The notes beneath the pieces are model-generated. The model was not told the origin of the DNA and ran no database searches. It worked only from the letters and a program-made list of their open reading frames with translations. Shown one piece after another: positions 18,891 through 27,843 of a DNA stretch of 64,000 bases; position 1 is the first letter of the stretch; each line of letters opens with the position of its first letter. The stretch is from an uncultured delta proteobacterium (GTDB taxonomy: Bacteria; Desulfobacterota; Syntrophia; Syntrophales; Smithellaceae), in contig CAIVQG010000035.1 of the NCBI GenBank assembly GCA_903907985.1, forward strand, positions 1 through 64,000, in the 5' to 3' direction. The translations under genes were made by a program, and so were the position numbers.

Positions 18891-19942
18891 GCGTTTCCAC
18901 CTGGGGCCAGTCCCGACAATATAATGCCGATGCACCTCGGCATCACCTAGCCGACGAATTGCCACTTGCCGCACCCTATCTTATCCACGTCGACCCGACC
19001 AACTTGTGCAATTTTAAGTGTCCATTTTGTCCGACGGGCCATCCCGAACTGCTCGAGTCTGTGGGGCGCCCGGCAGGTCGTATGGATTTTTCCCTTTACA
19101 AAAAAATCATCAACGATATGCTCGTCTTCCCGGTCAAACCCAAAGTGCTGCACCTGTACAAAGACGGGGAACCGCTGATGCATCCCGATTTCGGACGGAT
19201 GGCACTGCTCGCCAGGACTCAAAAAGCTGCCGATCAGATCAACCTGACCACCAACGCAGCCCTTTTGACTGTGAAGCGTGCCAGAGAAATCCTGGATGCC
19301 GAAATTGACATCGTACGGGTTTCCGTTGAGCATGTCCATGATGCCGGTTACCGCGAAAAGACAATGACCTTTGCGCGATACGACAAGATTATCAGCAATG
19401 TTGCTGGTCTTTTTGAAGAGCGCAACCTCCGCAAGGCCAAAACCCGGATCTGGGTTAAAATTCTGCATCTTGGATTGACCGATGAAGATATTGAAAAATT
19501 CGGACGCGACTTTAAGGGCATCTGCGATGAATGTCTCGTCATGACCCCGATGGGCTGGAGTCGGACGGACATTTACGATTTTACCCTCGGCAGCAATCCG
19601 ACCACGGGAGACAATGGAGAAACACCGCTCAAGCAGGATCGCATCGTTTGCCCCTATCCGTTTTATTCCCTGGCCATCAATTTTGACGGCTCCGTATCGG
19701 TTTGTTGCGCGGACTGGTCGCATGGCACCGTTGTCGGCAATGTTCACGATACGGCATTAGTGACCATCTGGAACAGTTCGGCAATGAGGGAGTTAAGAAC
19801 GCTACATCTGGACAATCGCCGCTCAGAAAACAGCGCCTGCGCAAATTGTCAAACGATGCGGGGCCTTCCCGATGATAGCGATCTTGATGATGACAGAAAG
19901 CGGCTCTTGCCTCTGTTTTTAGATGATGATTCAAATCGATAA
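18887..19942 (+). CDS. Radical SAM protein with SPASM-like C-terminus, paralogue 3
   Basis: A 351-residue third paralogue. The radical SAM motif is 'CNFKCPFC' (Cys41, 45, 48). The 'YKDGEPLMHPDF' strand and the C-terminal cysteine sets 'IVCPYPFYS', 'VSVCCADWSHG' and 'CANCQT' are present. The ATG overlaps the stop of paralogue 2 by 4 nt. Its C-terminus is the closest relative of the broken fourth copy at 23.1 kb. Confidence 0.85.
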   Translation: MSVSTWGQSRQYNADAPRHHLADELPLAAPYLIHVDPTNLCNFKCPFCPTGHPELLESVGRPAGRMDFSLYKKIINDMLVFPVKPKVLHLYKDGEPLMHPDFGRMALLARTQKAADQINLTTNAALLTVKRAREILDAEIDIVRVSVEHVHDAGYREKTMTFARYDKIISNVAGLFEERNLRKAKTRIWVKILHLGLTDEDIEKFGRDFKGICDECLVMTPMGWSRTDIYDFTLGSNPTTGDNGETPLKQDRIVCPYPFYSLAINFDGSVSVCCADWSHGTVVGNVHDTALVTIWNSSAMRELRTLHLDNRRSENSACANCQTMRGLPDDSDLDDDRKRLLPLFLDDDSNR

Positions 19943-20440
19943 AGCATGGTGAATGGTCGACATCAAGAGTATTTAGATAAGTACAAGATAATACAAATAT
20001 TGAGAGCTTTGCATAACTACATAAAACTAACAATTTTGTCATTCCGTGCAAGCGAAGCGCGACACGGAATCCAGTATTATCAATGGTCTTCTGGATACCG
20101 GTCTTCTCCGGTATGACGATTATGGTGGTTCTGCAAAGCTCTCAACGCGATTGGGGGGAGAGTGTTCCATGGCCTGCGCGGTACACAACCCCAAAAAGAT
20201 TGTTCATTCAATAAAATGTGCGATTGTGTGTTTCAAAGAGAGCACATTGCTTCCCCAGAACGTTTAACAAATGGCATCTTAGTTCAACGATGCGCTGCAT
20301 GTCGATGAAAAGGTGATTTTTGTCAGCAATATTTTTCCACCGGGACAAGAAACTTATTTTTTAAGAAATGATTTTATCAGTTTGGATAATTTTCTGACAA
20401 AAGAAGGCTTTTCAAGATCGAATTAGAGGTAATTACGACG
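19943..20440 (+). other. Non-coding stretch with a repeat element and small remnants
   Basis: About 500 nt between two radical SAM genes. It contains the inverted-repeat element at 20000-20145. It also has a 47-codon open stretch at about 20283-20426 ('KVIFVSNIFPPGQETYF' inside it) that begins directly after a stop and lacks a start. That stretch looks like the tail of a lost gene that I cannot identify. No promoter is evident for the gene at 20441. Confidence 0.5.
20000..20145. repeat. MITE-like element with 14-nt perfect terminal inverted repeats
   Basis: TTGAGAGCTTTGCA at 20000-20013 and its exact reverse complement at 20132-20145 flank about 118 nt. The core (20038-20119) is a palindromic unit of the form 'TCATTCCGTG...CACGGAATCCAG...CTGGATACCGG...CCGGTATGACG', a repeat type common in intergenic DNA of deltaproteobacteria and relatives. 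It has no coding capacity. I see no clear target-site duplication. Confidence 0.65.
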
Positions 20441-22015
20441 ATGCGAAAAATCCTATTTCTTTTTCTTCCGGCTAGATTTCCCACAGAAAGCTCCGGCAAG
20501 CGCTCGAACTCGAAGGCTTCATTGCCTTACGGTTTATTGTCTATGGCGACATATCTGAAAAAGTATGCAAAATCCGAAGTTGATATTCGCATTTTAGATT
20601 TGAATGCAAATAGCTTGACTCTTGACGAAATGGTTGAGGAAGTTGAAGCCGCATTGGCCGCCTTCTGTCCTGATATTGTCGGTTTGTCAACATTGTACAA
20701 CCCCGCATATCCTCTGGTAGAACCGCTTACAAAAGCTGTCAAGCAATTTAGCGGGGACATCGTAACAATCGTCGGCGGGGCAGTCGGGTCGAATCTTTAT
20801 GACGAAATCTTAAGCGAGGTCGCTACTTTAGATGCCACTTGTTATAGCGAAGGAGAAATTCCTTTACTTGATCTTATGGATTCTGAAAATCTGCCTGAGA
20901 CACTGGAACGTCATCCGTCGTTCATTACCCGTAAGACACTTACCGCAGGAAAAAAACCGACGGCAAAATTGGTGGAGAACCTTGACGATATTCCGTTCCT
21001 TGACCTGTCAATGGTCGATGTTTCCAAATATGTGAGCCAGTGGGGCAACGACGGGACTGAAGGTGTTTCTTTATCTATTCATACATCACGAGGCTGCCCG
21101 TTCAAGTGTGTTTTCTGCTCTGCTCCTAAGCTTCATGGGAGTCAAATGCGTTATATGAGCACTGCAAGGGTTTTAAGCGATGTCAAGAATATGGTCGATC
21201 ATTATGGCATGACGTCGCTCAGCATCATGGACGACCAATTCTTGATAAACAAGAGCCGGGCTAAACAAATCTTGAGGGGACTGGCAGAGTTAAATATATC
21301 CGTGGAATTCGCTTCCGGATTAACACTTACGTATATCGACGAAGAAATGGCAACATTGATTAAGCAAGCTGGTGCCAAGTCCGCAGTATTGGCTATCGAG
21401 AGCGGCTCAGATTTTGTGCTTAGGGAATTGATCAATAAACCGCTAGCGCTGAAAAAGGTAAGACCGGTCGTGGAGGCACTAAAGAGACAGGGATTGTTTA
21501 TAATTGCCTTCTTTGTAACCGGCATTCCAGGCGAGACCGAAAAGGACAGATTGGAGACATTGAAACTTATCACCGAGGTGGAAATTGACTGGGCCGTGTT
21601 TGTGATAGCCACACCATATAAAGGCACCAGATTGTACGATATTTGTATGGAAAATGGCTACATTGACACAAAGTCTGTTGTACGAGCAGACGTTTACATT
21701 GGGACGATCAACACACCTTACATGTCGGCCGAGTACATCACCAAACGAACATACCTCATGAACCTTGAGGCAAATTTTATAAACAACCCTAATATCAGAA
21801 ACGGGAATTTCAGCAATATAGTCGCTTACCTCGAACAAATCGCCACAAAATATCCTAATCATGCTTTTGCACACCGCGCCTTGGCCATAGTTTACGAAGG
21901 ATTACATAAGGATACGGCGCTCATCGAGAAACACAAGACAGCTTATGATAATATTCTCAGAAGTGACCCGATGTGGCGAGGCTACGCTGAACATTTTGGA
22001 TTGATCGCTAACTAG
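20441..22015 (+). CDS. B12-binding-type radical SAM protein
   Basis: A 524-residue protein. Residues 1-150 fit a cobalamin-binding Rossmann fold ('PYGLLSMATYLKK', 'PDIVGLSTLYNPAYPLVEP', 'IVTIVGGAVGS'). The radical SAM domain follows with 'SRGCPFKCVFCSAP' (near residue 220) and runs to about 400 ('FFVTGIPGETEKDR'). The C-terminal ~100 residues are helical and TPR-like. Members of this class methylate unactivated carbons or rearrange substrates. A role in sugar or lipid-carrier modification is inferred from location only. It is separated from the SPASM set by repeat DNA. Confidence 0.85.
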   Translation: MRKILFLFLPARFPTESSGKRSNSKASLPYGLLSMATYLKKYAKSEVDIRILDLNANSLTLDEMVEEVEAALAAFCPDIVGLSTLYNPAYPLVEPLTKAVKQFSGDIVTIVGGAVGSNLYDEILSEVATLDATCYSEGEIPLLDLMDSENLPETLERHPSFITRKTLTAGKKPTAKLVENLDDIPFLDLSMVDVSKYVSQWGNDGTEGVSLSIHTSRGCPFKCVFCSAPKLHGSQMRYMSTARVLSDVKNMVDHYGMTSLSIMDDQFLINKSRAKQILRGLAELNISVEFASGLTLTYIDEEMATLIKQAGAKSAVLAIESGSDFVLRELINKPLALKKVRPVVEALKRQGLFIIAFFVTGIPGETEKDRLETLKLITEVEIDWAVFVIATPYKGTRLYDICMENGYIDTKSVVRADVYIGTINTPYMSAEYITKRTYLMNLEANFINNPNIRNGNFSNIVAYLEQIATKYPNHAFAHRALAIVYEGLHKDTALIEKHKTAYDNILRSDPMWRGYAEHFGLIAN

Positions 22016-22076
22016 CGGCGTCCAAGGGAAGCACCAATATGCATCGAAAACAGGCAAGTAATGTTGAGGCGTCACA

Positions 22077-22991
22077 GTGATGACTTCGCGTGAAGACAGT
22101 TTTCTAACAAACAGGGAGAGAGTCGCTACCTGCTGTATTTGTTGCGGGAGCAAGGCGTTGTCGAAGTCACCAGCGATACTTATGCCTTTTGTGGCTCACC
22201 GTATATTTAACTGGCAACCAGTTAAAATCGATCACAGTTGGGGATTGAATACGATTCAAAGTGGTACAGCTTACGCAATATGCAATTCAACTCTATGTTC
22301 GGTGTGCGGGCTATTATTCCTGGATATGCGTTTTTCTGATAATGAACTACGCTCACTCTATGACGGCTACAAAAATGAAGCTTACACAGAGCTTAGAGAA
22401 AAATATGAGCCTGGTTATAAACAACTTTATGAGCGCATGGCGGGTGTTGGTGGTGTGAAAACCTATCTCGATAAGGTTGAGGAATTCTTGATGCCATTGC
22501 TTTCCTTGCCTGCCAGAATACTAGATTGGGGTGGTGATACGGGAGAAAACTCCCCATTCAAAAATTGCAATAAAATGCTGGATATTTATGATATCAGTCA
22601 AAAAAAGCCAGCGAGTTATGCAAGAGCCGTTGATAAAGATGTTGCACAACATACAGACTACGATTTGATAGTTTGTAGCCAAACATTAGAGCACATACCC
22701 TTTCCATCAGAGATGCTTGTTGAAATAAAAAAAGCGATGAGGAAGGAAACCATCTTATACATAGAAGTTCCTTATGAGGAAATAATGCGCACATACTTGG
22801 ATGACAAGAATATTCACACGCGGAAGAAGCACTGGCACGAGCATATCAATTTTTTTTCAGAAAAATCATTAAAAATGTTGTTGAATAATTGCGGGCTAGA
22901 AATTGTCTCGTTTCGTCTGTTGCTATTGCCAGAGGCTCCTTCCAATGGTTCGCATTTGTTTCAAATAGCGTGTAAGTCGATTACCCTTTAA
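22077..22991 (+). CDS. Class I SAM methyltransferase with N-terminal zinc-binding cysteines
   Basis: A 304-residue protein. It opens with 'CCICCGSKAL' and later 'CSVCGLLFLDMRFSD', a split C4 zinc site like those of O-antigen-cluster methyltransferases. The SAM fold has a weak glycine motif ('ILDWGGDTGENSPF') and the post-I/motif II region 'YDLIVCSQTLEHIPFPSEML', then 'WHEHINFFSEKSLKMLL'. Start is GTG 22077 or ATG 22080; GAGG lies 7-10 nt upstream. Substrate unknown; likely a glycan component. Confidence 0.8.
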   Translation: MMTSREDSFLTNRERVATCCICCGSKALSKSPAILMPFVAHRIFNWQPVKIDHSWGLNTIQSGTAYAICNSTLCSVCGLLFLDMRFSDNELRSLYDGYKNEAYTELREKYEPGYKQLYERMAGVGGVKTYLDKVEEFLMPLLSLPARILDWGGDTGENSPFKNCNKMLDIYDISQKKPASYARAVDKDVAQHTDYDLIVCSQTLEHIPFPSEMLVEIKKAMRKETILYIEVPYEEIMRTYLDDKNIHTRKKHWHEHINFFSEKSLKMLLNNCGLEIVSFRLLLLPEAPSNGSHLFQIACKSITL

Positions 22992-23081
22992 TTTACGAAC
23001 AGACCTTTCTGAATGGGGTAGAGGTATGTTTCACAAGAGAATGATCAAAATAATATTGTGATGCAATACGGAGGTGACAGA

Positions 23082-23353
23082 ATAAAGAAGGTCGAGGAAT
23101 GGGGGGATCGCAAGTGGAACGAAAACGTGCAACGTGCCCGCCTGGCACAGTCGTCGGCAACGTCCGCGACACGGCGTTGATTGACATCTGGAATGGTTCA
23201 GCCATGCGGAAGTTGAGAATGATCCATCTCGCCAAGCGTCATACGGGAAACAGCGCCTGTGCAAATTGTCAAACCATGCAGGGTCTGCCCGACGATAGCG
23301 ACCTCTATGATAATCGAGAGATTCTTTTGCAATTATTTTCAGATGGTGACTGA
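23082..23353 (+). pseudogene. Fourth SPASM radical SAM gene, collapsed by an internal deletion
   Basis: The first ~25 codons ('IKKVEEWGDRKWNENVQRAR') match the N-terminus of paralogue 1, with ATA where ATG is expected. At about 23143-23147 (TGGCA) the sequence jumps, in another frame, to the C-terminal ~70 residues ('TVVGNVRDTALIDIWNGSAM', 'CANCQTMQGLPDDSDL'), which match paralogue 3. Some 250 codons including the CxxxCxxC motif are gone. TGGCA is expected at both ends of the lost segment, so microhomology-mediated deletion or inter-paralogue recombination is likely. Confidence 0.85.
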
Positions 23354-23473
23354 AATCGAAAACAGATGGTGTATGAATATGACAACAAGATGTAAGATGA
23401 TCGCCTTGCCTAGAATGCCTGTGCAAATTTCTACTTATATTTTTATTAGAACTCAAAGTGTTGGAGATTTCTC

Positions 23474-25249
23474 ATGCGGATAGCCGATTACATATGGTCT
23501 TTTTTAGTTGGAAAAGGTGTAACCGATGTTTTTCTCGTTACCGGCGGCAATGCCATGCATCTGGATGACGCCCTTGGCCTGGAGACACGGATCAGTACTA
23601 TCTGCGTTCATCATGAACAGGCTGCCGCCATGGCAGCAGAAGGCTATGCCCGAGTCGGCAACTCCCCCGGGGTAATTTGTGTTACGTCCGGTCCCGGAGC
23701 CATTAACACGCTGGGCGGACTTTACGGCGCCTTCGTTGATTCTTTACCGGTAATCTGCATTGCCGCCCAGTCAAAAAGAGAGCTGCTGAGATCTGCACGA
23801 AACCAGGAACATGTAGCGGGTCTCCGGCAGCTTGGCGTTCAGGAAGCAGACGCTGTTTCCATGGCACGCCCGGTTACAAAGTATGCCGCAACCATTCTTG
23901 AGCCGTTCATGGTTCGTTATGAATTGGAAAAGGCATGGCATCTGGCCACATCGGGACGTCCCGGCCCTGTTTTTCTTGACGTCCCCCTTGATGTCCAGGC
24001 AACTGATATTGATCCCGGGGTTCTCCCCTGCTTCACACCGCAACCTGTTAAGTACCGTCCACTGACCCTGCGTTGCTCGGAACTGGCTAAAAGGCTTCGT
24101 ATGGCACAACGCCCCCTGCTGCTTGGCGGGGAAGGGATTCGCGAAGCAGGAGCGGCAGATGAGTTCATGAAATTCGTAGAGTTTCTAGGGATCCCAGTCG
24201 TCACGGCTTGGATGCCGGACATCTATCCTCCGGACCAGCCTTATTATGCCGGGCGTATTGGAACCCTTGGCACACGGGCAGGGAACATCGCTCTGCAGAA
24301 CGCTGATTTCGTCCTCGCGGTAGGCTCGCGGCTTTCGGTACCTCAGACCACCTTTAACTGGGAAAATTTCGCGAAACGAGCCCATGTGGTCTCCGTCAAC
24401 ATCGATCCGGCGGAACTGACCAAGCCAATTCATGTTGCCGATGAATTGCTTCCCGTCGATCCACTGCTTTTTCTCCAGGAAATGTTAACCGTATGGAATC
24501 CTCGGCAAGCAATTCCGCAATCCTGGATAAAATGGCTTGACTGGTGCAAGACCAGCGTCGAACGCTACCCCGAAGTAACGGATACTATGCGCTCAATCAC
24601 GGAAAAAGGAATTCACCCCTATTTTTTTATCGAGGAGCTTTTCAAGCGTCTGGAAGATGATGCCTTCGTGGCCTGCGGCAATGCCGCGTCCGCATGCGTT
24701 GCCTTTCAGGCTGCTCCTTTGCGGCAGCGGCAGCGGCTTACCAGCAATGCCAGCGCAGGCGCGATGGGCCATGACCTGCCGTCGGCCATTGGCGCAGCGG
24801 TCGCCCGGAAGGGAAAAAGAGTGATATGTCTTGCCGGTGATGGCAGCATCATGATGAACCTCCAAGAGCTGCAAACCGTTGCATCTAAGCAGCTGCCGAT
24901 CGGCATATTTGTGATGAACAATGGCGGATACCTGTCCATCAGGTCGACACAAAGGAATTTCTTCGGCCGTTACTTCGGAGAAAGCCCGGAAAGCGGAATC
25001 TCATTCCCGGATTTCGTATCCGTCGCCCAATCCTTTGGTCTTCCGGCATTCAAATTGGATGGTGTGCATTTTGCCGCTCGTTTAGCAGAAATCGTCGCCA
25101 TTGACGGACCCTGGTTGTGCGATGTACGCCTAAATCCCGACATCGGTTTTGAACCATGCATCGTCTCTACAAAACTCCCCGATGGCAGTATGGTTTCGTC
25201 ACAACTTGATAACATGTTTCCTTTTTTGCAGGAAATCGAAAAAATATGA
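23474..25249 (+). CDS. ThDP-dependent acetolactate-synthase-like enzyme, YerE candidate
   Basis: A 591-residue enzyme with the three-domain layout of acetohydroxyacid synthases. The N-terminal Pyr domain carries the ThDP-activating Glu48 in 'VHHEQAAAMAAEGYAR', the middle domain spans about 190-330, and the C-terminal PP domain has 'LAGDGSIMMNLQELQ...MNNGGY' (about 455-482). Neither a small subunit nor other branched-chain amino acid genes are nearby. In Yersinia, YerE is a homologue that adds a two-carbon acetyl unit to CDP-3,6-dideoxy-4-ketoglucose, the RfbH product. With rfbF-G-H in the same island, a YerE-like role making a branched sugar is the best inference. A housekeeping AHAS is less likely. 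Confidence 0.75.
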   Translation: MRIADYIWSFLVGKGVTDVFLVTGGNAMHLDDALGLETRISTICVHHEQAAAMAAEGYARVGNSPGVICVTSGPGAINTLGGLYGAFVDSLPVICIAAQSKRELLRSARNQEHVAGLRQLGVQEADAVSMARPVTKYAATILEPFMVRYELEKAWHLATSGRPGPVFLDVPLDVQATDIDPGVLPCFTPQPVKYRPLTLRCSELAKRLRMAQRPLLLGGEGIREAGAADEFMKFVEFLGIPVVTAWMPDIYPPDQPYYAGRIGTLGTRAGNIALQNADFVLAVGSRLSVPQTTFNWENFAKRAHVVSVNIDPAELTKPIHVADELLPVDPLLFLQEMLTVWNPRQAIPQSWIKWLDWCKTSVERYPEVTDTMRSITEKGIHPYFFIEELFKRLEDDAFVACGNAASACVAFQAAPLRQRQRLTSNASAGAMGHDLPSAIGAAVARKGKRVICLAGDGSIMMNLQELQTVASKQLPIGIFVMNNGGYLSIRSTQRNFFGRYFGESPESGISFPDFVSVAQSFGLPAFKLDGVHFAARLAEIVAIDGPWLCDVRLNPDIGFEPCIVSTKLPDGSMVSSQLDNMFPFLQEIEKI

Positions 25250-25392
25250 ACCACCAGTTTATAGCAGGTGCAAACACAGGAGAAGCTTTCCGCGCGAATG
25301 AGAGGTTTGGTTTGGGCATCATTGTTTTTGCTCTGATAGTGATACCAACAAAGTCATTGGATTGAGCATTTCTAATTAAAGGAGGAAATATC

Positions 25393-26310
25393 ATGTCGGG
25401 TAAACCTTTTTGGGAGGATTTCATTCAAACTGAACCGTGGCCTATTGTGCGCAAACCGTATATCATTGCCGAGATCGGTATTAATCACAACGGCGATATA
25501 ATCCTGGCAAAACAGATGATTAAATCCGCATATCAGTGTGGCTGTCAGGCCGTGAAATTCCAGAAGCGCACCCCGGAACTCTGTGTTCCCAAACATCAGC
25601 GTGATCTATTGCGCGAGACCCCATGGGGGCTCATTACCTATATGGAATACCGTAAAAAAATCGAATTCGGACGAGAGGAATATGATGAGATAGATTCCTT
25701 TTGCCGTGAATTGGGGGTGGATTGGTTTGCTTCCGCGTGGGATATTCCGAGCCTTGAATTTCTTCGCAAGTATAATTCCCCGTACAATAAGATTGCGTCC
25801 GCCATGCTGACGCACCGCGAACTGGTGCGACAGGTCGCTCAGGAAGGAAAAATGACATTCATTTCCACTGGCATGAGTGAATATGCTGATATTGATTACA
25901 TTGTTAAATTATTTAGAGATATCGGTTGCCCCTTCATCCTCATGCACTCAGTTTCCGAATATCCGCTTATTAACTACAAGGTTAACCTGCGCCAGATTAC
26001 TGCCTTGCGCACCAGGTACAATTGTCCGGTCGGCAACAGTGGCCATGAGTCAACGATGTTACCGAGCCTGCTTGCAATCATGATGGGGGCAGTCGCCATA
26101 GAACGCCACTTTACCATCGACCGTGCATACTGGGGAACCGACCAGGCCGCCAGCTTGGAAACACGCGGTATGGCAACGCTGATGAATTACATTAATCAGA
26201 TCCCTTATGTGCTTGGCACCGGCGAGCGCGTCATAACCGAAGTGGAAAGGGCTAATGCAAAAAAACTACGTTTCTTCATCGAAGAACCCGAGCGTAATCA
26301 AAGTAAGTGA
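25393..26310 (+). CDS. neuB: NeuB-like nonulosonate (sialic acid family) synthase lacking the SAF domain
   Basis: A 305-residue TIM-barrel synthase that would condense phosphoenolpyruvate with an N-acylhexosamine. The start follows AAAGGAGGA. Family motifs include 'IIAEIGINHNGD', 'AVKFQKRT', 'FASAWDI', 'NKIASAMLTH', 'FISTGMSE' and 'GNSGHES'. The barrel is complete but the C-terminal antifreeze-like SAF domain (about 60 residues) normally closing the active site is missing. No CMP-transferase gene (neuA) is in the window. It may therefore depend on genes elsewhere, or be a divergent synthase. Confidence 0.85.
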   Translation: MSGKPFWEDFIQTEPWPIVRKPYIIAEIGINHNGDIILAKQMIKSAYQCGCQAVKFQKRTPELCVPKHQRDLLRETPWGLITYMEYRKKIEFGREEYDEIDSFCRELGVDWFASAWDIPSLEFLRKYNSPYNKIASAMLTHRELVRQVAQEGKMTFISTGMSEYADIDYIVKLFRDIGCPFILMHSVSEYPLINYKVNLRQITALRTRYNCPVGNSGHESTMLPSLLAIMMGAVAIERHFTIDRAYWGTDQAASLETRGMATLMNYINQIPYVLGTGERVITEVERANAKKLRFFIEEPERNQSK

Positions 26311-26316
26311 TACGGC

Positions 26317-26579
26317 ATGACCTGTTGGTTTGATCTGGATGGTGCAATCTGTATTGATACCCAGGGGAAACACAACCAAGCAGAGCCATACCCTGAAATA
26401 TCATCGAGGTTAACAAGCTAAGTGGTGAAGGGTATGGCATCTTGATTTTTACTGCGCATGGTTCAGGAACCGGCATTGACTGGCTTGACGTAACCGAACG
26501 GCAGCTTTCGGAATGGGGAGTCTCCTATAATTGCCTTTATTTCAGCACGCCATCAGCCGATGTTTATATTGACGACTAG
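26317..26579 (+). pseudogene. Frameshifted HAD-type capsule/LPS phosphatase remnant
   Basis: The ATG opens 'MTCWFDLDGAICIDTQGK' and runs to 'EPYPEI' (near 26400). A frame change then gives 'IIEVNKLSGEGYGILIFTAH', 'GIDWLDVTERQLSEWGVSYN' and 'PSADVYIDD', ending at TAG. The order of motifs is that of small HAD proteins found in capsule and O-antigen clusters, where 'D-K' follows 'YIDD'. Here a stop replaces the continuation. No single reading frame is intact. Confidence 0.8.
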
Positions 26580-26680
26580 GCGTAACATTTTTCGGAGTTC
26601 CGTTTGGCGCGATTCGTAAAGATTTCCCGGAAAGCTGTACCCGCGACGTTTCCCCCATTTCCTTCTGATAGGGAATAATT

Positions 26681-27739
26681 ATGGTTAGACCAAATTCACA
26701 ATTGCCTCAAAGAGATCTAGAAGAAATATTGACACATGACGGTAGCCTTTGGGAAGAGTTGCGTGGTATACAATTATTTCTGACCGGCGCTTCCGGTTTT
26801 TTCGGGCGCTGGTTACTGGAAAGCCTTCTTCTGGCGAATGAACGACTGAAATTGAATTTAACCGTTGTAGCGCTGGTTCGCGATACGTCAGTGTTTGCTC
26901 ACAAAACGCTGCATTTGGCAAATTGTGATGCCTTGCACCTTCTGACGGGAGATGTGCGGGACTTTGCTTTTCCAAACGCTGAATTTACCCATATCATCCA
27001 TTTGGCTGCAAGCTCCGACGCGTCAACTCAGGCGGCGGATCCACTGGGATTGTTTTCGGTAATTGTGGATGGAACAAGACACGTTTTGGACTTTGCCCAG
27101 CACACCGGTGTAAAACGCTTTCTTTTTGTTAGTTCAGGGGCTGTGTACGGACAGCAACCGCCGGGCATGGCTAGAATTAAGGAAGATTACCAAGGCGCGC
27201 CAGACTGCACAAATCCGCAATCAGTATATGGCTCAGCAAAACGGGCAGCCGAACAGTTATGCAGCCTGTATAATTCTGTCGGGTTACTGGAAGTAGCGAT
27301 AGCACGGGCATTTGCTTTTATAGGTCCAGGTATGCCTCTTGCGGGGCATTTTGCAGCGGGTAATTTCATCCGTGATGGAATTGCTGGCGGACCAATAACA
27401 GTCAATGGCGATGGTACGCCACTCCGTTCGTACCTTTACGCAGCAGATTTGACCTGGTGGTTATGGAAAATCCTGATTAAAGGTGCTCCGGGACGAACAT
27501 ACAATGTCGGTGGCAACGAGATCGTTTCCATCAAGGAGCTTGCCGAAATAGTGGCGGACTGTTTCTCTCCTTGTTTAAGCGTTGAAGTGAAAAAACATCC
27601 TGACTATGGAAAAATACCTGAACGATATATTCCGGATATTACGCAAGCGGAAAAAGAACTTGGTCTCTCTATCCGCATCCCTCTCAAGGAGTCCTTGCGG
27701 CGGACAATAGCTTGGCATTATTCCGTCAACCATTCATGA
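26681..27739 (+). CDS. NAD-dependent epimerase/dehydratase (extended SDR)
   Basis: A 352-residue extended SDR. NAD-binding GxxGxxG is in 'LTGASGFFGRWL' (near residue 35), the catalytic serine region is 'FVSSGAVYG' and YxxxK is in 'VYGSAKRAAE' (about residue 183). 'GDGTPLRSYLYAADL' is the usual sugar-SDR substrate loop. The first ~30 residues extend beyond the Rossmann core. It could be the 4-ketoreductase that completes a CDP-dideoxy or branched sugar (a CDP-paratose/abequose synthase or YerF role), but the sequence does not decide this. Confidence 0.75.
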   Translation: MVRPNSQLPQRDLEEILTHDGSLWEELRGIQLFLTGASGFFGRWLLESLLLANERLKLNLTVVALVRDTSVFAHKTLHLANCDALHLLTGDVRDFAFPNAEFTHIIHLAASSDASTQAADPLGLFSVIVDGTRHVLDFAQHTGVKRFLFVSSGAVYGQQPPGMARIKEDYQGAPDCTNPQSVYGSAKRAAEQLCSLYNSVGLLEVAIARAFAFIGPGMPLAGHFAAGNFIRDGIAGGPITVNGDGTPLRSYLYAADLTWWLWKILIKGAPGRTYNVGGNEIVSIKELAEIVADCFSPCLSVEVKKHPDYGKIPERYIPDITQAEKELGLSIRIPLKESLRRTIAWHYSVNHS

Positions 27740-27843
27740 TCATTTGTAATAATATTTGATAAATTATTAGTCTTTAAGGAAGGATTTTAAAAAGTAATAT
27801 TGGAATATCAGCGACCACGAAAATATAAAAGAGGATTGCTTTA

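Noticed and set aside
20046-20267. 73-codon plus-strand frame downstream of the third radical SAM gene
   Set aside because: Its first half translates the MITE-like palindromic repeat and it has no ribosome site.
23474-25249. Housekeeping acetolactate synthase (ilvB)
   Set aside because: No ilvN, ilvC or other amino-acid genes are nearby and the context is sugar biosynthesis; a YerE-like role fits better, though phylogeny is needed.
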